The notes: generated from the sequence alone by a model not told the origin. A DNA stretch of 64,000 nt from Apodemus sylvaticus (GCF_947179515.1 NC_067482.1:74291811-74355810); one strand, 5' to 3'. Positions 33,767 through 44,439 are shown, numbered from the stretch's first letter. Numbers and translations are program-made.

Positions 33767-33832
<66 letters not shown>
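33767..33832. repeat. (CT)n microsatellite
   Basis: More than 30 pure CT units. Confidence 0.97.
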
Positions 33833-33834
<2 letters not shown>

Positions 33835-34284
33835 CTGGTGCAATCTTGTGTACCCAAGTTCCTTAGTGGATAACTATGGGCTCATGAGTCATGGACTATA
33901 GGCCCTTTCTCCAGGGTATCCTAGGAAAGTGTTCCAATAAGCAGGAGCAGGCTGCCTGCCCACCTGGCCCTGCACAGCCCTCTGGACAGTTGATAGCCCA
34001 ATGGCAGCCCAATGCTGGCGGACACAGTTGACAACCTAAGGAAGATCTCACTGTTGGGACAGCTCACTGCTTTGCATCTTGGGTTGAGTCTGTCATGCCT
34101 TGCTTCTTCCTGACCAAAGGCAGCCTTGGTGACAGCTGAGCCCCTTCCCCAACCCAATGCTCACTGCATGAACAATGGTCCCCTCAAGATGGGCAGTGTT
34201 GTCCCTCTCTCCTTCAGCACACTCTGGATGCTGAGACAGACATATGAATGACCACTTCTCATGTCTTCTCTCCCAGCTTGTAAT
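33833..34284. other. Intergenic unique sequence
   Basis: Nothing recognised. Confidence 0.45.
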
Positions 34285-34585
34285 GAAATCTGATGCTGCC
34301 AGGTGGTAGTGGCGCACACCTTTAATCCCAGCACTCAGGAGGCAGAGGCAGGACTTTCTGAGTTTGAGGCCAGCCTGGACTACAGAGTGAGTTCCAGGAC
34401 AGCCAGGGTTACACAGACAAATCCTGTCTCCAAAAAGCCAAAAAACCAAAAAAACCAAAAAACAAACAAACAAACAAACAAAAAACAAAAACAAAAAAAA
34501 AAAGAAAGAAAAAAGAAAAAAAGAAAAAAAAAGAAATCGGATGCCCTCTTCTGGTGTGTCTGAAGACAGCTACAGTGTGCAAGAA
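34285..34585 (+). repeat. B1 SINE inserted in a B2 fragment
   Basis: B1 (34297-34532, long A-rich tail) is flanked by GAAATCTGATGC (34285) and GAAATCGGATGC (34533). B2 text continues at the right (ccctcttctggtgtgtctga). Confidence 0.85.
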
Positions 34586-34662
34586 AGAAAAAAACAATAG
34601 TGGAGAAAAAAACATACATGCCTTGGCTCCAGGAAAAGCATCTCAGGCAAATTAGCATTCGC

Positions 34663-34799
34663 GAGTGCGTGCATGCGTGCGTGCATGTACGTGTGCATGC
34701 ATGTGTGCGTGTGCTGTGTGTGTCTGTGTCTCTCACTGTCTGTGTGTGTGGTAGGTTTCTCTTTCTGTGTGTGGCATGTGTATCTGTGTGTGTCTCTGT

Positions 34800-34838
<39 letters not shown>

Positions 34839-34850
34839 TGTGTCTATGAA
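34663..34850. repeat. TG-rich degenerate microsatellite
   Basis: GTGCATGC-type words, then TGTGTCTGTG, then pure TG (34800-34845). Confidence 0.9.
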
Positions 34851-35349
34851 ACCATACCTGCACTAGGAGGGTAGAAGTCTCCACCTAGCCAACATCTCCA
34901 CCATCTGGAAGATGAGAAACAGAATATATATCAAGACAGCCTGGAGCTGGCTGTGGCAGGAATGGTGGGAAAACAGACAGCGCAAAGGTTGGTTTTGAAC
35001 TTTTGCTCCCATATATCTGGGAGTTTTTTTGTTTTGATTTTAATTTTGTGAAGCGCTCATCAAACCCAGGCCTGAAAGCTCAGATTCTGCGGAGAAGCCA
35101 ACAGTTGAGAGTGCTGTGAGCTGGAGAGAAAGAAAGATCTCTTTCAGTGGCTAGAGCACTGCTCCCAAACCAGCATCTTGGCTCCAGGGCTTGAGGATCC
35201 CAGATAAGGAACGGAAATGAGGAGAGGTAGGTAGGCCAAGGGAGGCGTGAGGTATTTATGCCCTGCCTGGGAGTCGGTGGAGATCTGAGGGTATCTCGGC
35301 CCTGGCTCTTTTGATTTCTTTAATGACCTAGATTATTCAGTAGTTGTCT
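34851..35349. other. Intergenic unique sequence
   Basis: Nothing recognised. Confidence 0.45.
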
Positions 35350-35745
35350 TTAGCCTTTAGGAAGAGGAAGAGAAAGACTGGTCAAGTCTAGGTCAAGCTA
35401 ACCACGTATTACAGTTCTAGACATTTCTCAGTGACCAATGTGTCTACGTGCAGAATGGACCAGGATCTGACCCAAAGACTGAGAGGAAAGGTAGAGAGAT
35501 GCTGACCTCTCTCTCTCACAGTCACGGCAGATGCCTGTGGCTGAGTGAAGAGTCAGCTCTGGAAGCAGAAGTAACCTAGGCAACAATTATCCTTGCATCA
35601 GAGGAGTGCCATCTGTCACAGACCTGGTGTGGGGGCAGGCGTCACTGTGCTGTCCAGCCGCAAGACTGGCAAAGTTAATGACCTTTACTCCACCTGAGCC
35701 AGTGGAGCTGGAGGCTTGATCTGGGGCCTTCCTCTGCACAGAGGC
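35350..35745 (+). repeat. Diverged direct repeat, copy B (partner at 20395-20830)
   Basis: Ordered matches with copy A: TTTCTCAGTGACCAATGTGT, CGTGCAGAATGGACCA, GGATCTGACCCAAAGACTGA, GATGCCTGTGGCTGAGTGAA, GAAGAGTCAG, CAACAATTA. Same orientation. Confidence 0.65.
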
Positions 35746-36299
35746 CACACTTCTCCCATCTAACTGCAGACTTTCTCCAGCCTGTCCAGGCAGCAGCGGG
35801 GGCCCGGACACGGGTGCTTTACCTCTGCTGCTCCCAGTTCTGCCCCAACTGCCCAAGGCTCCAGGGAAATGACCCATCCTGGGGTTGGACCTTTCTTCTG
35901 GCCTTGAAAAGCCCCATAGCACAGACCCCTGCCTTGGGAGTCTTCCAAGCCCTGCTACCCCGCGACCCTATGTGGATGTTCCTCTGACAGTCACCACTAT
36001 GGTGAGCAGGGCAGGGGCTGCAGGGCGATATAAACCGCCCCTCTGAGTCACAGGCTGTCCTGTTCTTTACCTGCCCATTGTTCCCTCTCAGACACTTCTC
36101 GAGTTGACCTAGATGCTACCTACCACCTTTGACCTAGTAGGGAGGTCCCTGTTATGATTCAAAGATGACTCCCAGGGCCCGCATAGCACAGTTGGACCCT
36201 CCCGGGGCGGGCTGCAGAAAGGGTCACAGCCATGCCTTTTACTGGGTCTGGTTGACAAACGGTGAAGGACAGAGCTGTTGACCATCCTGTTCTGTGTTA
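35746..36299. other. Unique sequence upstream of the S100p relic
   Basis: Non-repetitive DNA carrying the TATA/AP-1 pair. No exon seen. Confidence 0.5.
36029..36050 (+). promoter_or_regulatory. Isolated TATA box plus AP-1 site
   Basis: TATAAA at 36029-36034 is followed 10 bases later by a perfect TGAGTCA (36044-36050). There is no attached gene. It lies 0.9 kb upstream of the S100p relic, and about half of that distance is a later LTR. Role uncertain. Confidence 0.3.
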
Positions 36300-36825
36300 G
36301 TATGAGGCTGGCCTTAAAGGGCTATGGGGCTTTCGCCTATGTAAGCTCGTTCTGATGCGGCCAGGCCCGTGTACCTGTGGAGGAAGCCCGGCCGGCCGGG
36401 CGGGGGAGTCTTTGGTCCTTTCTGTGGCTGGGATCGCGGAGAGGCCTGTTCCATTGCTCCAACATGGCAGATTTAGATAAGAAGAGACAGCCCATGATTT
36501 TAAAGCTTTATTATAGAAAAGTAGGGGGAAAGAAAAGAGATAGAAAAGTAAAGAGGGAAAGAAGACGTTAGAACCGGCCATGGCCATGTGGAAAGAGGAT
36601 GGGGAGAGGGGGAAGGGGAGAGGGAGGGGTGGGGAAGAGACAAGGGAGAGAGTAAGAGAAAAGAGAAGAAGAGCCTGGGCAAGAGAGCAAGGAAGGGAGG
36701 TCACGCGGCCCCTTCTATAGCGGGCCCTACTTGGCTGTTGCCAGGTAACTGTGGGGCGGGGCAAACCTGGCTGTAGCCAGGTGACTGTGGGGGGTGGAGT
36801 CCAGCCAGAACACTAAGGGCCTGGC
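36300..36825 (-). mobile_element. LTR-type element, copy 3 (reversed)
   Basis: The reverse complement shows the same order as the copies at 27770 and 30225: Pro/Cys-type CCACAGTTACCTGGCAACAG block, TATA-like ctatagaaggggc, CT-rich tract, AATAAA (complement at 36507-36512). It ends about 105 bases upstream of the S100p exon 1 relic, so it lies where the promoter would be. Subfamily not assigned. Confidence 0.65.
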
Positions 36826-37309
36826 ATATGACTGTTGGCCACAGGGTTATGTCCAACATACCTAGAGCAGTTGTCTTTGGCTAAAAAGAGCCAAAAAGGA
36901 CCTGAAAGGAAGGAAGGCCCACACCAGCCCCGTGACAGAGCTGGAGACGGCCATTTGTTCAATCATCAAAGTCTTCAACTGGTATGCGATCATCAAGGGC
37001 AGCGATTGGAGGCTGGGGGTTGGGGGGGTGGAGACACTAATACAGAGGGAGCTCCCAGGTCTCCTGAAGCTAAGGTCAAGCAGGTGGTAAGATGACACTG
37101 TGGTAGTAGAAAGGACAAAGGTCGAATCCATCAGCTGTTACCCGTAGTGCCAGGAGGAGGGGGGAACACAGCCTGAAAGATGTGAGCACAGTCAAAGAAT
37201 GGCCCAATGGTCCGAGCCCTGTAGAGGGAACACTGGAGTATTTGAGGCCAGAGGGCATGCTCAGAGGGAGGCCAGGAACAAGGCGTTTGTCATCACGAGC
37301 CTTTCCATG

Positions 37310-37628
37310 TGTCTGAGCTAGGGTTTTACTGCTGTGAAGAGACACCATGACCAAGTCAAGTCATAAACGACAACATTTAATTGGAGCTGGCTTACAGGTT
37401 CAGAGGATCAATCCATTATCATCAAGGTGGGAACATGGCAGCATCCAGGCAGGCATGGTGCAGGAGAAGCTGAGAGTTGTACATCTTCAACTGAAGGTTG
37501 CTAGGAAAAGAGTAGCTTCCAGACAGCTAAGATGAGGGTCCTAAGCCCACGCCCACAGTGACACACCTACTCCATAAGACCCCACCTCCTAATAGTCCCG
37601 CCCCCTGGGCCAAACATATACAAACCAT
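37310..37628 (+). repeat. Rodent interspersed repeat inside the S100p intron
   Basis: tactgctgtgaagagacacc, catttaattggagctggctt, gaacatggcagcatccaggc, ctcctaatagtcccgccccc. A high-copy mouse element; family name not assigned. It is related to the element at 46150-47130. Confidence 0.7.
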
Positions 37629-38624
37629 CACACCATGTAAGAACAGGAGGGTGGGATTACAGCCTACAGCAGAGTGGGATCCAGGCCAATCCTGGGGTTG
37701 TCTGCTAGACCCCCAGAACTTTCTGGCCCCAAGACTTCAGCCTTGTAAAGTGCATCTCCTTCCATCCCAGGTCCCCTGTGACCTGGTATAGTGGAACTAA
37801 CAAGAATAAGGACAAGGGAAGTCTATTCCTGGCTGTTCTACCCACCCCTAACCAGCAGCCTCCCTTGAGCTCAATGCTCAGGCAGGACCCTAGAGCCAGG
37901 AGCCTCCCAAGAGGCCCGGGGCTTCTGCTCTGGGTGGCCCATGGCAGATCTCAGCAGAGCCTCCCTCCCTCCAGCCTCCTCTCTTTGATCTTCCCTACCC
38001 ACCATCCTCGCCTTCTCATTCCCCAGCCAGCACACAGCCCTTCTGCCATCTAAGGGGTCCTCACGGATGGACGGATGGACGGGTGGATGTTGGCAGCTGA
38101 AGAAAGTCAGAGCAGTCAGGCTCAAGTGTCACCCACACCCCAGAACATCATGTTTCTGTCCTAGGCAGACATGCAACGATGACACATTTTTACAATAAAA
38201 TCCATCTGTTTTGTTTTATTACAAATGTGTTTGTCAATGACAGGAAAATGCAGAAGCCTGGAGAAAAAAAAAATGAGCCATTTTAAATACTGACTCTTTT
38301 TTTCCTCTTCTTTTCTTTCTTCCAAACAAACATGGTTGTGAGCAAAATTCTGACTAATGTGAAAGTTACTATTGTTTGGGGCTTAATATAATAATGTGAA
38401 TTCTCTAAGTCTGGGCCTTTCTGAGGACAGGCACCACATCATTGACTTGTGATGTTCTGGTGATCATCAAAGTTTGAGAAACTAATCTTCAGGGATTGTG
38501 TATATGTGTGTTGTGTATAACACGTGTGTGCACATGTGTATGTACATGGGTGCACATACCTGTGGAGGTCAGAGGTCAACCTTAGGCATACCTCTTCAGG
38601 AGCTCCTACCTTCTGTTTTTTGAA
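37629..38624. other. S100p intron remnant, unique
   Basis: No exon seen. A (GGAC/GGAT) run lies at about 38064-38090. Confidence 0.45.
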
Positions 38625-38770
38625 AAGTGTTTCTTTATTTCTATTCTTTGATAATACCATACACATATTTTCATTTGTGCCCATATTCCCTTCTCACTGC
38701 CACCGAACCCCTCTTCCAACAAGTCCTGCTTCCAGGTCTTTTCTGGATTTATGTGTGACCCCACGAGTAG
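38625..38770. repeat. Possible LINE-1 fragment
   Basis: tttgataataccatacacat followed by cccatattcccttctcac resembles old rodent L1 sequence; weak. Confidence 0.35.
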
Positions 38771-39266
38771 GATTGTTTGCACAATTCTCTGCGGGAGGTT
38801 ATTTCCTGGAAATGAGCCACTTCCAGTGGCTACGTTGAAGGAATGGTCTCCCTGCCCCCAGCACTGTCGACTGCCCGTAGTGCCTTAGCTAGAGCTGGGC
38901 CTCAGGATCCCCTCTCCTGTCCGTGATGGAATACCAATGGGCCTCACCTTGTGCAGGTCTTACACAAGAAGGCGCGGCCCCTGTAAGTTCACAAGTGTAA
39001 CGACCACGCCAGCTTTTAACAGCACCCTTTCCTCCCATCCTCTGGCTCTCACCTGCTCTTGGGTGATAGTCCTTGAACTTTTGAGGAGGTGGTGTGGTGT
39101 GTCCCAATAAGACTGAGCACCCAACAGTCACTTGCCTTCAACAAGTCGGCCAGCTGTGTGTCTCAGCATTGACCTTTGCCACTAGACAGACGCTTCTCTG
39201 ACCAAGGCTTAGGGTAGCACTCATCAGCTTGAAGGTCCTCGGGACTCCCTGTCTCATCATTGAAGC
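38771..39266. other. S100p intron remnant, unique
   Basis: Nothing recognised. Confidence 0.4.
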
Positions 39267-39303
39267 CGTCGTCATTGTCGTCGTTGTTGTTGTCGTTGTC
39301 GTT
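39267..39303. repeat. (GTC/GTT)n triplet run
   Basis: About twelve GTC or GTT triplets. Confidence 0.9.
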
Positions 39304-39364
39304 TTAAGGATAAGTTCATTGACCGGGAACTCACCAATTAGGCCTGGCTGTCCACAAGGACCCT

Positions 39365-39482
39365 CGATCTTCATGTCCCTGGTGCTGGATAACAAGCATC
39401 TTCAGCTTTTTATGTGGGTTCTGGGAATCAAATCCAGACCCTGCAGCCAGCACTTTATGATCTGAGCCAGATCCTCAGCCCC
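39365..39482 (-). repeat. B2/B3-type SINE fragment
   Basis: The reverse-complement head (gagccagatcctcagcccc) is at the right end; diverged. Confidence 0.55.
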
Positions 39483-40004
39483 GGTGCAGGTATTCTGATA
39501 TGCGTGGGAAGTCTAGGTAGACGGGTGTGTCCCTCTACTCTCTGAGTGTTGAATTTGCAGCCTTCCCTTACTTTGCCATTCCAACCTGCTATAATTAACA
39601 CCCACTTTCTCATGCACAGCCATGGCTTAGTGGGTGGTCTGGACTCACTTTCTGAAAAAGCCATAGGAACACAAAACGTTCCAGACCTCAGCTGAACTAC
39701 TAGTCCCCTGATGCTAACGCTCAGATCTGTCCCCTGTTCACATCTCAGGAAGGATGGTGTATCAACCCTAACTGACACATGATCAGGCTTTCAGAGCCTG
39801 CACCAGGCTTGTCCTCTCCCAAAAAGACCTGGGACCTTAGCAGGGTGCTGGAGCAGAAAACAGAGCTTCTGAGAAGGTTCCTTGGGACTGATGGTCTGTC
39901 AGCCTTTACCACTAATAGATGTAAGCGAGGCAGCCCCCTGGTCTTATAGTTAGTTGTGAAGCCTGCAGACTTGTGGAAAACAGATCCTCCAGTTGGAAGT
40001 GCAG
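39483..40004. other. S100p intron remnant, unique
   Basis: No exon or repeat recognised. Confidence 0.4.
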
Positions 40005-40110
40005 TAGAGGGGCTGAGGAGATGGCTCAGGAGGTAAAGAGCATGTGGAGCTGAGGTCCCCAGCACCTACATAAAAGCCCCGTGTCCCCAAGGGCTTGGGA
40101 CATGTTAAGT
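40005..40110 (+). repeat. tRNA-type SINE, short
   Basis: gaggggctgaggagatggct, then gaggtccccagcacctacat; lies about 220 bases before exon 2 of the S100p relic. Confidence 0.65.
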
Positions 40111-40615
40111 CCTCACAGTTAAGACTAGTTGATGCCCTGTCACTCCATCCAAAGCATCTCATGGCCTGTATACAGCAGTGTGTCTTTGTGTGGCCGAGAT
40201 GTGGCTGACTACCACGTGACTCACTCGTGGGTGCCTTTCCCCTCCCCTCTGACCATGAGGCTGGGGCTGACTGAGACCCGAGTCCTGCTCTGCGTCCCTG
40301 TTGCTGACTCTGCCCTCCCTCCTCTAGCTGGAGATGACACAGAAGGTCTGAACAAACTGCTTAAGGAACTAGATGCTAACAGAGATGCCCAGGTGGATTT
40401 CAGTGAGTTCATGGTGTTTGTGGCTGTGCTCACCTCTGCCTGTCACTGTCAGTCAGTTCCTGAGGGAAGATGTCAAATGATTCAGAAAGATGATGTCTGG
40501 GAGGCAGGAATCCTGACAGAGTCCCCAGGAGGCCCTGGCAGTGAATCTCTAGCTTCTAGAAAGTACTTGCTAGTAGTTACTTCCTTGGGCTGAGCTGGCT
40601 GGTGTCCCTCTGGCT

Positions 40616-40621
40616 AATAAA
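40616..40621 (+). promoter_or_regulatory. S100p: Poly(A) signal remaining from S100p
   Basis: AATAAA 136 bases after the relic stop position, the distance expected for the short S100P 3' UTR. Confidence 0.55.
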
Positions 40622-41596
40622 TGCTTACGGAATTCTCATTGGCTTGGAGAATCCAAATGTTTCCTTTAAGCCTTGAGGTCTTTGCCCAACAAAGGGACAT
40701 CTCACTGGAAGGACCCAGCAGACCATCTGCATCATAATCACATACTTCTGAACACATGGTTCTGACACACAACCCAAGCTCTGCATTTATTAAAATTGTT
40801 AGTCGTTCAGTGCTGGGCCAACGGCCACTTGAAATGTTTGAAACTGATGCTGCTTATAACTGATTTTGAGAAGGGCTAGGTGCACCCGGTGGCAGACCGA
40901 GAGACAGCATGTTACAAGGGGGGAAGGGCTGGGTGATAACAGCCGACAGCCCACTGATCTCACTCAGGTCAGTGTCCTGACCCGGTCTTTGGAAAGCAGA
41001 CAGTGGCCAGGGTCACAGAGGAGAAACTGGTGACTTTGGTTTCAGGGTTTTCCCCATCCTCTGAGCAGTCAGCATTGAAACCTAAGCATTCTGAAGAAAC
41101 CCTGAACTTCAAGAGGGCAGCCCCACGCTAGGGAGGAGATGCAGACATATCCAGAAAGGGGATAGCCTGAGGGTTGGGTGCGTACATCTCAAGGGGGAAA
41201 GCACGTGATGTCAACATGGCAATGCTGGACCTAAAGGATGCACCAGAGCAGAGCAGAGACTGGTTTTTCTTTTCTTGTGCTGCTTAACAAGTCAATGGCC
41301 ATGCTGCTGGTGACAATCTCTCAGCCTGATTTTAGGAGGAGGTGAACCCTCAGAACCTGCTACCAGTGTCAGGCCCCCCCTTCACTGTGGAGCCTCACTC
41401 AGGCCTGAGGTGAGGACACCTCCCCTGGCTCCCCCAGACTCTGCCCTCATCCTGGGTATGGGGTTCAGCAATTGATGCAGAGAGGCAGGCCACACAAAGG
41501 TTGCATGGGTATTGTGGCAGCTGCAGGAGGCTTCAGCCCAACCCGGCTCTTGGAGAAGTCTGTTACAGGAGGGAGACTGTATCTTGGCAAATGAGG
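40622..41596. other. Intergenic unique sequence
   Basis: Nothing recognised. Confidence 0.45.
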
Positions 41597-41820
41597 AGAG
41601 GCTGGTTAGATGGCTTAGAGAGCAAATGCACGTGGTACCAAGCTTGAGGTCCTGAGTTAGATTCCCGGAACCCACATGATATAGAGAGAACTAATTAGGC
41701 AAGTTGTCTTCTGACCTCTACACTTGTCCCTTGATGTACAAAGAAATACATACATATATACATACAACACACATAATACACACACAGAAATAAATAAATA
41801 TGCAATTAAAAATTTAAAAA
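41597..41820 (+). repeat. B2/B3-type SINE
   Basis: gaggctggttagatggctta, gaggtcctgagttagattcc, AAATAAATAAATATGC end. Confidence 0.7.
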
Positions 41821-41924
41821 TCAGAGGGAAAGCTATAGAGGAAGACACCTAATGATAATTTCTGTCCTCCACACATATGTTCAAATGTACACATATTTAC
41901 ATATAGGTACACACCTGCGCTACA

Positions 41925-41950
41925 CACACACACACACACACACACACACT
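41925..41950. repeat. (CA)n microsatellite
   Basis: About 13 CA units. Confidence 0.9.
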
Positions 41951-42130
41951 TTGTGCCTTATTGGTACTTGATTGTCCTGAGTATTTAGCACTAACTATGT
42001 GCCACCCACACACTGGTCTAAGTTCTGGGAATTCAGCAGTAACCAAGTCTCTCCCCAGAGGCTGATAAGAAAAGCTAGATGTTTGTTTGTTTTTTAAATC
42101 ACATTTTAAGTATTAGTAAGAAAACTAGAT

Positions 42131-42500
42131 GGGGCTGGAGAGATGGCTCAGCAGTTAAGAGCTCTGTCTGAGCTGGGTGTTGGTGGCACACGCCTGTAAT
42201 CCCAGCACTCTGGGAGGCAGAGGCAGGTGGATTTCTGAGTTCGAGGCCAGCCTGGTCTACAAAGTGAGTTCCAGGACAGCCAGGGCTACACAGAGAAATC
42301 CTGCCTCGAAAAATACCAAAAACAAGAACAAACAAAACAAAACAAAAACAAAACAAAACAAAAAAAGAGCTCTGTCTGCTCTTCCAGAAGTCCTGAGTTC
42401 AAATCCCAGCAACCACATGGTGGCTCTCAATCATCTATAGTGTGATCTGATGCCCTCTTCTGGCATGCAGGTGTACATGCAGATATAGCAATCATTTACA
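42131..42500 (+). repeat. B2 SINE split by a B1 insertion
   Basis: B2 head at 42131-42170 and B2 remainder from 42365. The two are separated by B1 and share the 14-base duplication AAGAGCTCTGTCTG. Confidence 0.95.
42171..42364 (+). repeat. B1 SINE nested in B2
   Basis: Near-consensus B1 with (A4C)n tail, flanked by perfect AAGAGCTCTGTCTG at 42157-42170 and 42365-42378. It inserted after the B2. Confidence 0.97.
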
Positions 42501-42910
42501 TTGAATAGATGAATGAATGAATGAATCTTTAGTAAAAAAAAAAAAAAGAATAGAGAAGAGAAGATGGCTGTGCTATTGGATTACACTGGAACGGGAAGAT
42601 TTGGGCAGATTTGAAAACTGGTGTGGCAAGTCACATGATCAGCAGGCTCTGAAGGTTTCCAGAAAAAAAACCAACTCAATGATCAGGCCAGTCATGGTCA
42701 GCCAGTGCAGCTGAAGGCAGTGGAATCTGATGAGTCTTTTGGAAGACAGCGAGAAATCTGAGATTTCAGAAAAAGGGGAGTTGGGAATGACAGATACCTA
42801 CAGGACACACTAATGGCTCCTAGAGTTGCTGACAAAACCATGACAGTGTCAAGATGACGTGGCAGTTGCTTAGATTCTACTGATATGATCACTTAAGAAA
42901 TGAAGATGAC
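42501..42910. other. Intergenic unique sequence
   Basis: Nothing recognised. Confidence 0.4.
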
Positions 42911-43205
42911 AGGGCTGGAGAGATGGCTCAGCTGTTAAGAGCACTGACTGCTCTTCCGAAGGTCCTGAGTTCAAATCCCAGCAACCATTTGGTGGCTTAC
43001 AACCATCTGTAATAGGATCTGATGCCCTCTTCTGGTGTGTCTGAAGACAGCTACAGTGTACTTACATATAATAAATAAATCTTTGGGCCGGAGCGAGCAG
43101 AGGTCCTGAGTTCAATTTCCAGAAACCACATGATGGTTCACAACCATCTGTACAGCTACAGTATACTTATATACATAAAATAAATAAAAAGTAGGTTTAA
43201 AAAAA
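42911..43205 (+). repeat. B2 SINE followed by a truncated B2
   Basis: Full B2 at 42911-43085 and a shortened second copy at 43087-43205 with its own A-rich end. Confidence 0.9.
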
Positions 43206-43354
43206 TGAAGATTAGCCAAATAAATATATATGAAACCACGCATGTCTCTAAAATCAGTTTCATCAAGCAAAGGTTATGACAGAGTCTCATACAATGCTCT
43301 ATCCCAGAGGCCAAGCTTATGAATGATATTAGAGTGTCATTAATAGTGTTAGGG

Positions 43355-43525
43355 ACTGGGCTGGAGAGATGGTTCAGAGGTTAAGAGCACTGGCTGCTCT
43401 TTCAGAATTCCCAGAAAACAAATGGTGACTCACAACCATCTATAAAGGGATCTGATGCCCTTTTCTGGTGTGTTTGAAGACAGCTAAAATAAATAAAATA
43501 CACATAAAATAAATCTTAAAAAAAT
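43355..43525 (+). repeat. B2 SINE
   Basis: gggctggagagatggttcag to AAAATAAATCTT plus A run. Confidence 0.9.
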
Positions 43526-44395
43526 AGTGTTAGGGATTGGTGCTTGCCCGTGGGATGGGTCTCAAATTGGGCCGGTTATTGGTTGGCTATTCCCCCAGTC
43601 TCTGCTCCATTCCCTGTGCCTGTGTTTCTTTCAGACAGGATAAATTTGGAGTTGACAGTTTTGTGGGTGGGTTGGTGTCTCTATTGCTCCACTGGGGTTC
43701 CTGCCTGGCTACAGGAGGTGGCCTCTTCAGGTTCCATATCCCCAGTGGAGTGAGTCACAGCTAAGGTCACCCTCATTAATTCTTGGGTGCCTTCCTCCTC
43801 CCAGGTCTCTGTGTCCTCCCGGAGATGTCCCCCACCTCCTCACCCCATCTTTTATGCTTGCAGACAGGAACATGTTGTCTGTCCTCTGAGAGGCTCCACC
43901 CAGCAGCTAACTCAGTCAGATGCAGACACCCACAGCCAAACAGTAGATGGAGTTTTAGGACTCTTATGGAAGAATGGGAGGAAGGATTGTGGGTCCTGAG
44001 GGGGATAGGAAGACCAACAAAGTCAACTAACCTGGACCCTCGGGGCTCTCGGAGTCTGAACCACAAACCAAAGAGCATACAGGGCTGGACCTGGGCCTCC
44101 CTGCTCATATGCAGCAGATATGCAGCTTGGCTTTCGTGTGTGTCCAGAGCATCTGCAACCTGGGCTGTTCCGACAGCTGCTGCCTGTACACAGGATATGC
44201 TCTACTAGCTGGGCTGCCTTGTCTGGCCTCATCTGGAGCCAAGGTGCCTAGCCTCCCAGAAACTTGAAGTATTAGGGTGGTTAGGGGGACATCTAAGGGT
44301 CCCTCACCCGCTCAGAGGAGAAGGGAAGAGGGGCTGGGGAGGGAGCGTGGGATAGAGAACTAGGAGAGGGCAGTGAGAGGAATGTAAAGAGAATA

Positions 44396-44438
<43 letters not shown>
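43526..44438 (+). mobile_element. LINE-1 (Lx-type) 3' end with 40-base poly(A)
   Basis: About 870 bases of text I associate with rodent L1 3' regions (gtttctttcagacaggataa, ctggctacaggaggtggcct, gaggataggaagacc-type words, gaatgtaaagagaataagc), ending in an A run from 44399 to 44438. No open ORF2 remains. 5'-truncated. Confidence 0.65.

Positions 44439-44439
<1 letters not shown>

Larger units (their letters stand above)
36932..40480 (+). pseudogene. S100p: S100p unitary pseudogene (exon 1 36932-37069, exon 2 about 40327-40480)
   Basis: Two exons of an S100P-like EF-hand calcium-binding protein at the place where human has S100P. Exon 1 is 46 codons and aligns with human S100P (from memory) without a gap: TELETA at the start, then IIKVF, then RELPGLLK at the end, about 21 of 46 identical. 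The start codon is GTG. The donor after codon 46 reads CTAAGG where GTAAGG is expected. EF-hand 1 has lost its loop residues. Exon 2 keeps NKLLKELDANRDAQVDFSEF and VLTSACH, about 28 of 39 identical. EF-hand 2 (40372-40407) retains D, N, D, D and the final E. Splicing at the visible AG (40326-40327) puts exon 2 out of frame with a TGA at 40349. After Cys-His the tail is 4 bases longer than human, a further frameshift, before the matching TGA at 40478. It cannot encode S100P as it stands. Confidence 0.88.

Noticed and set aside
37037..37069. An early idea that S100p exon 1 carried an internal deletion
   Set aside because: Codon counting shows that the ELPGLLK end is in the same frame as the start, 46 codons in all, so exon 1 has substitutions and no net indel.
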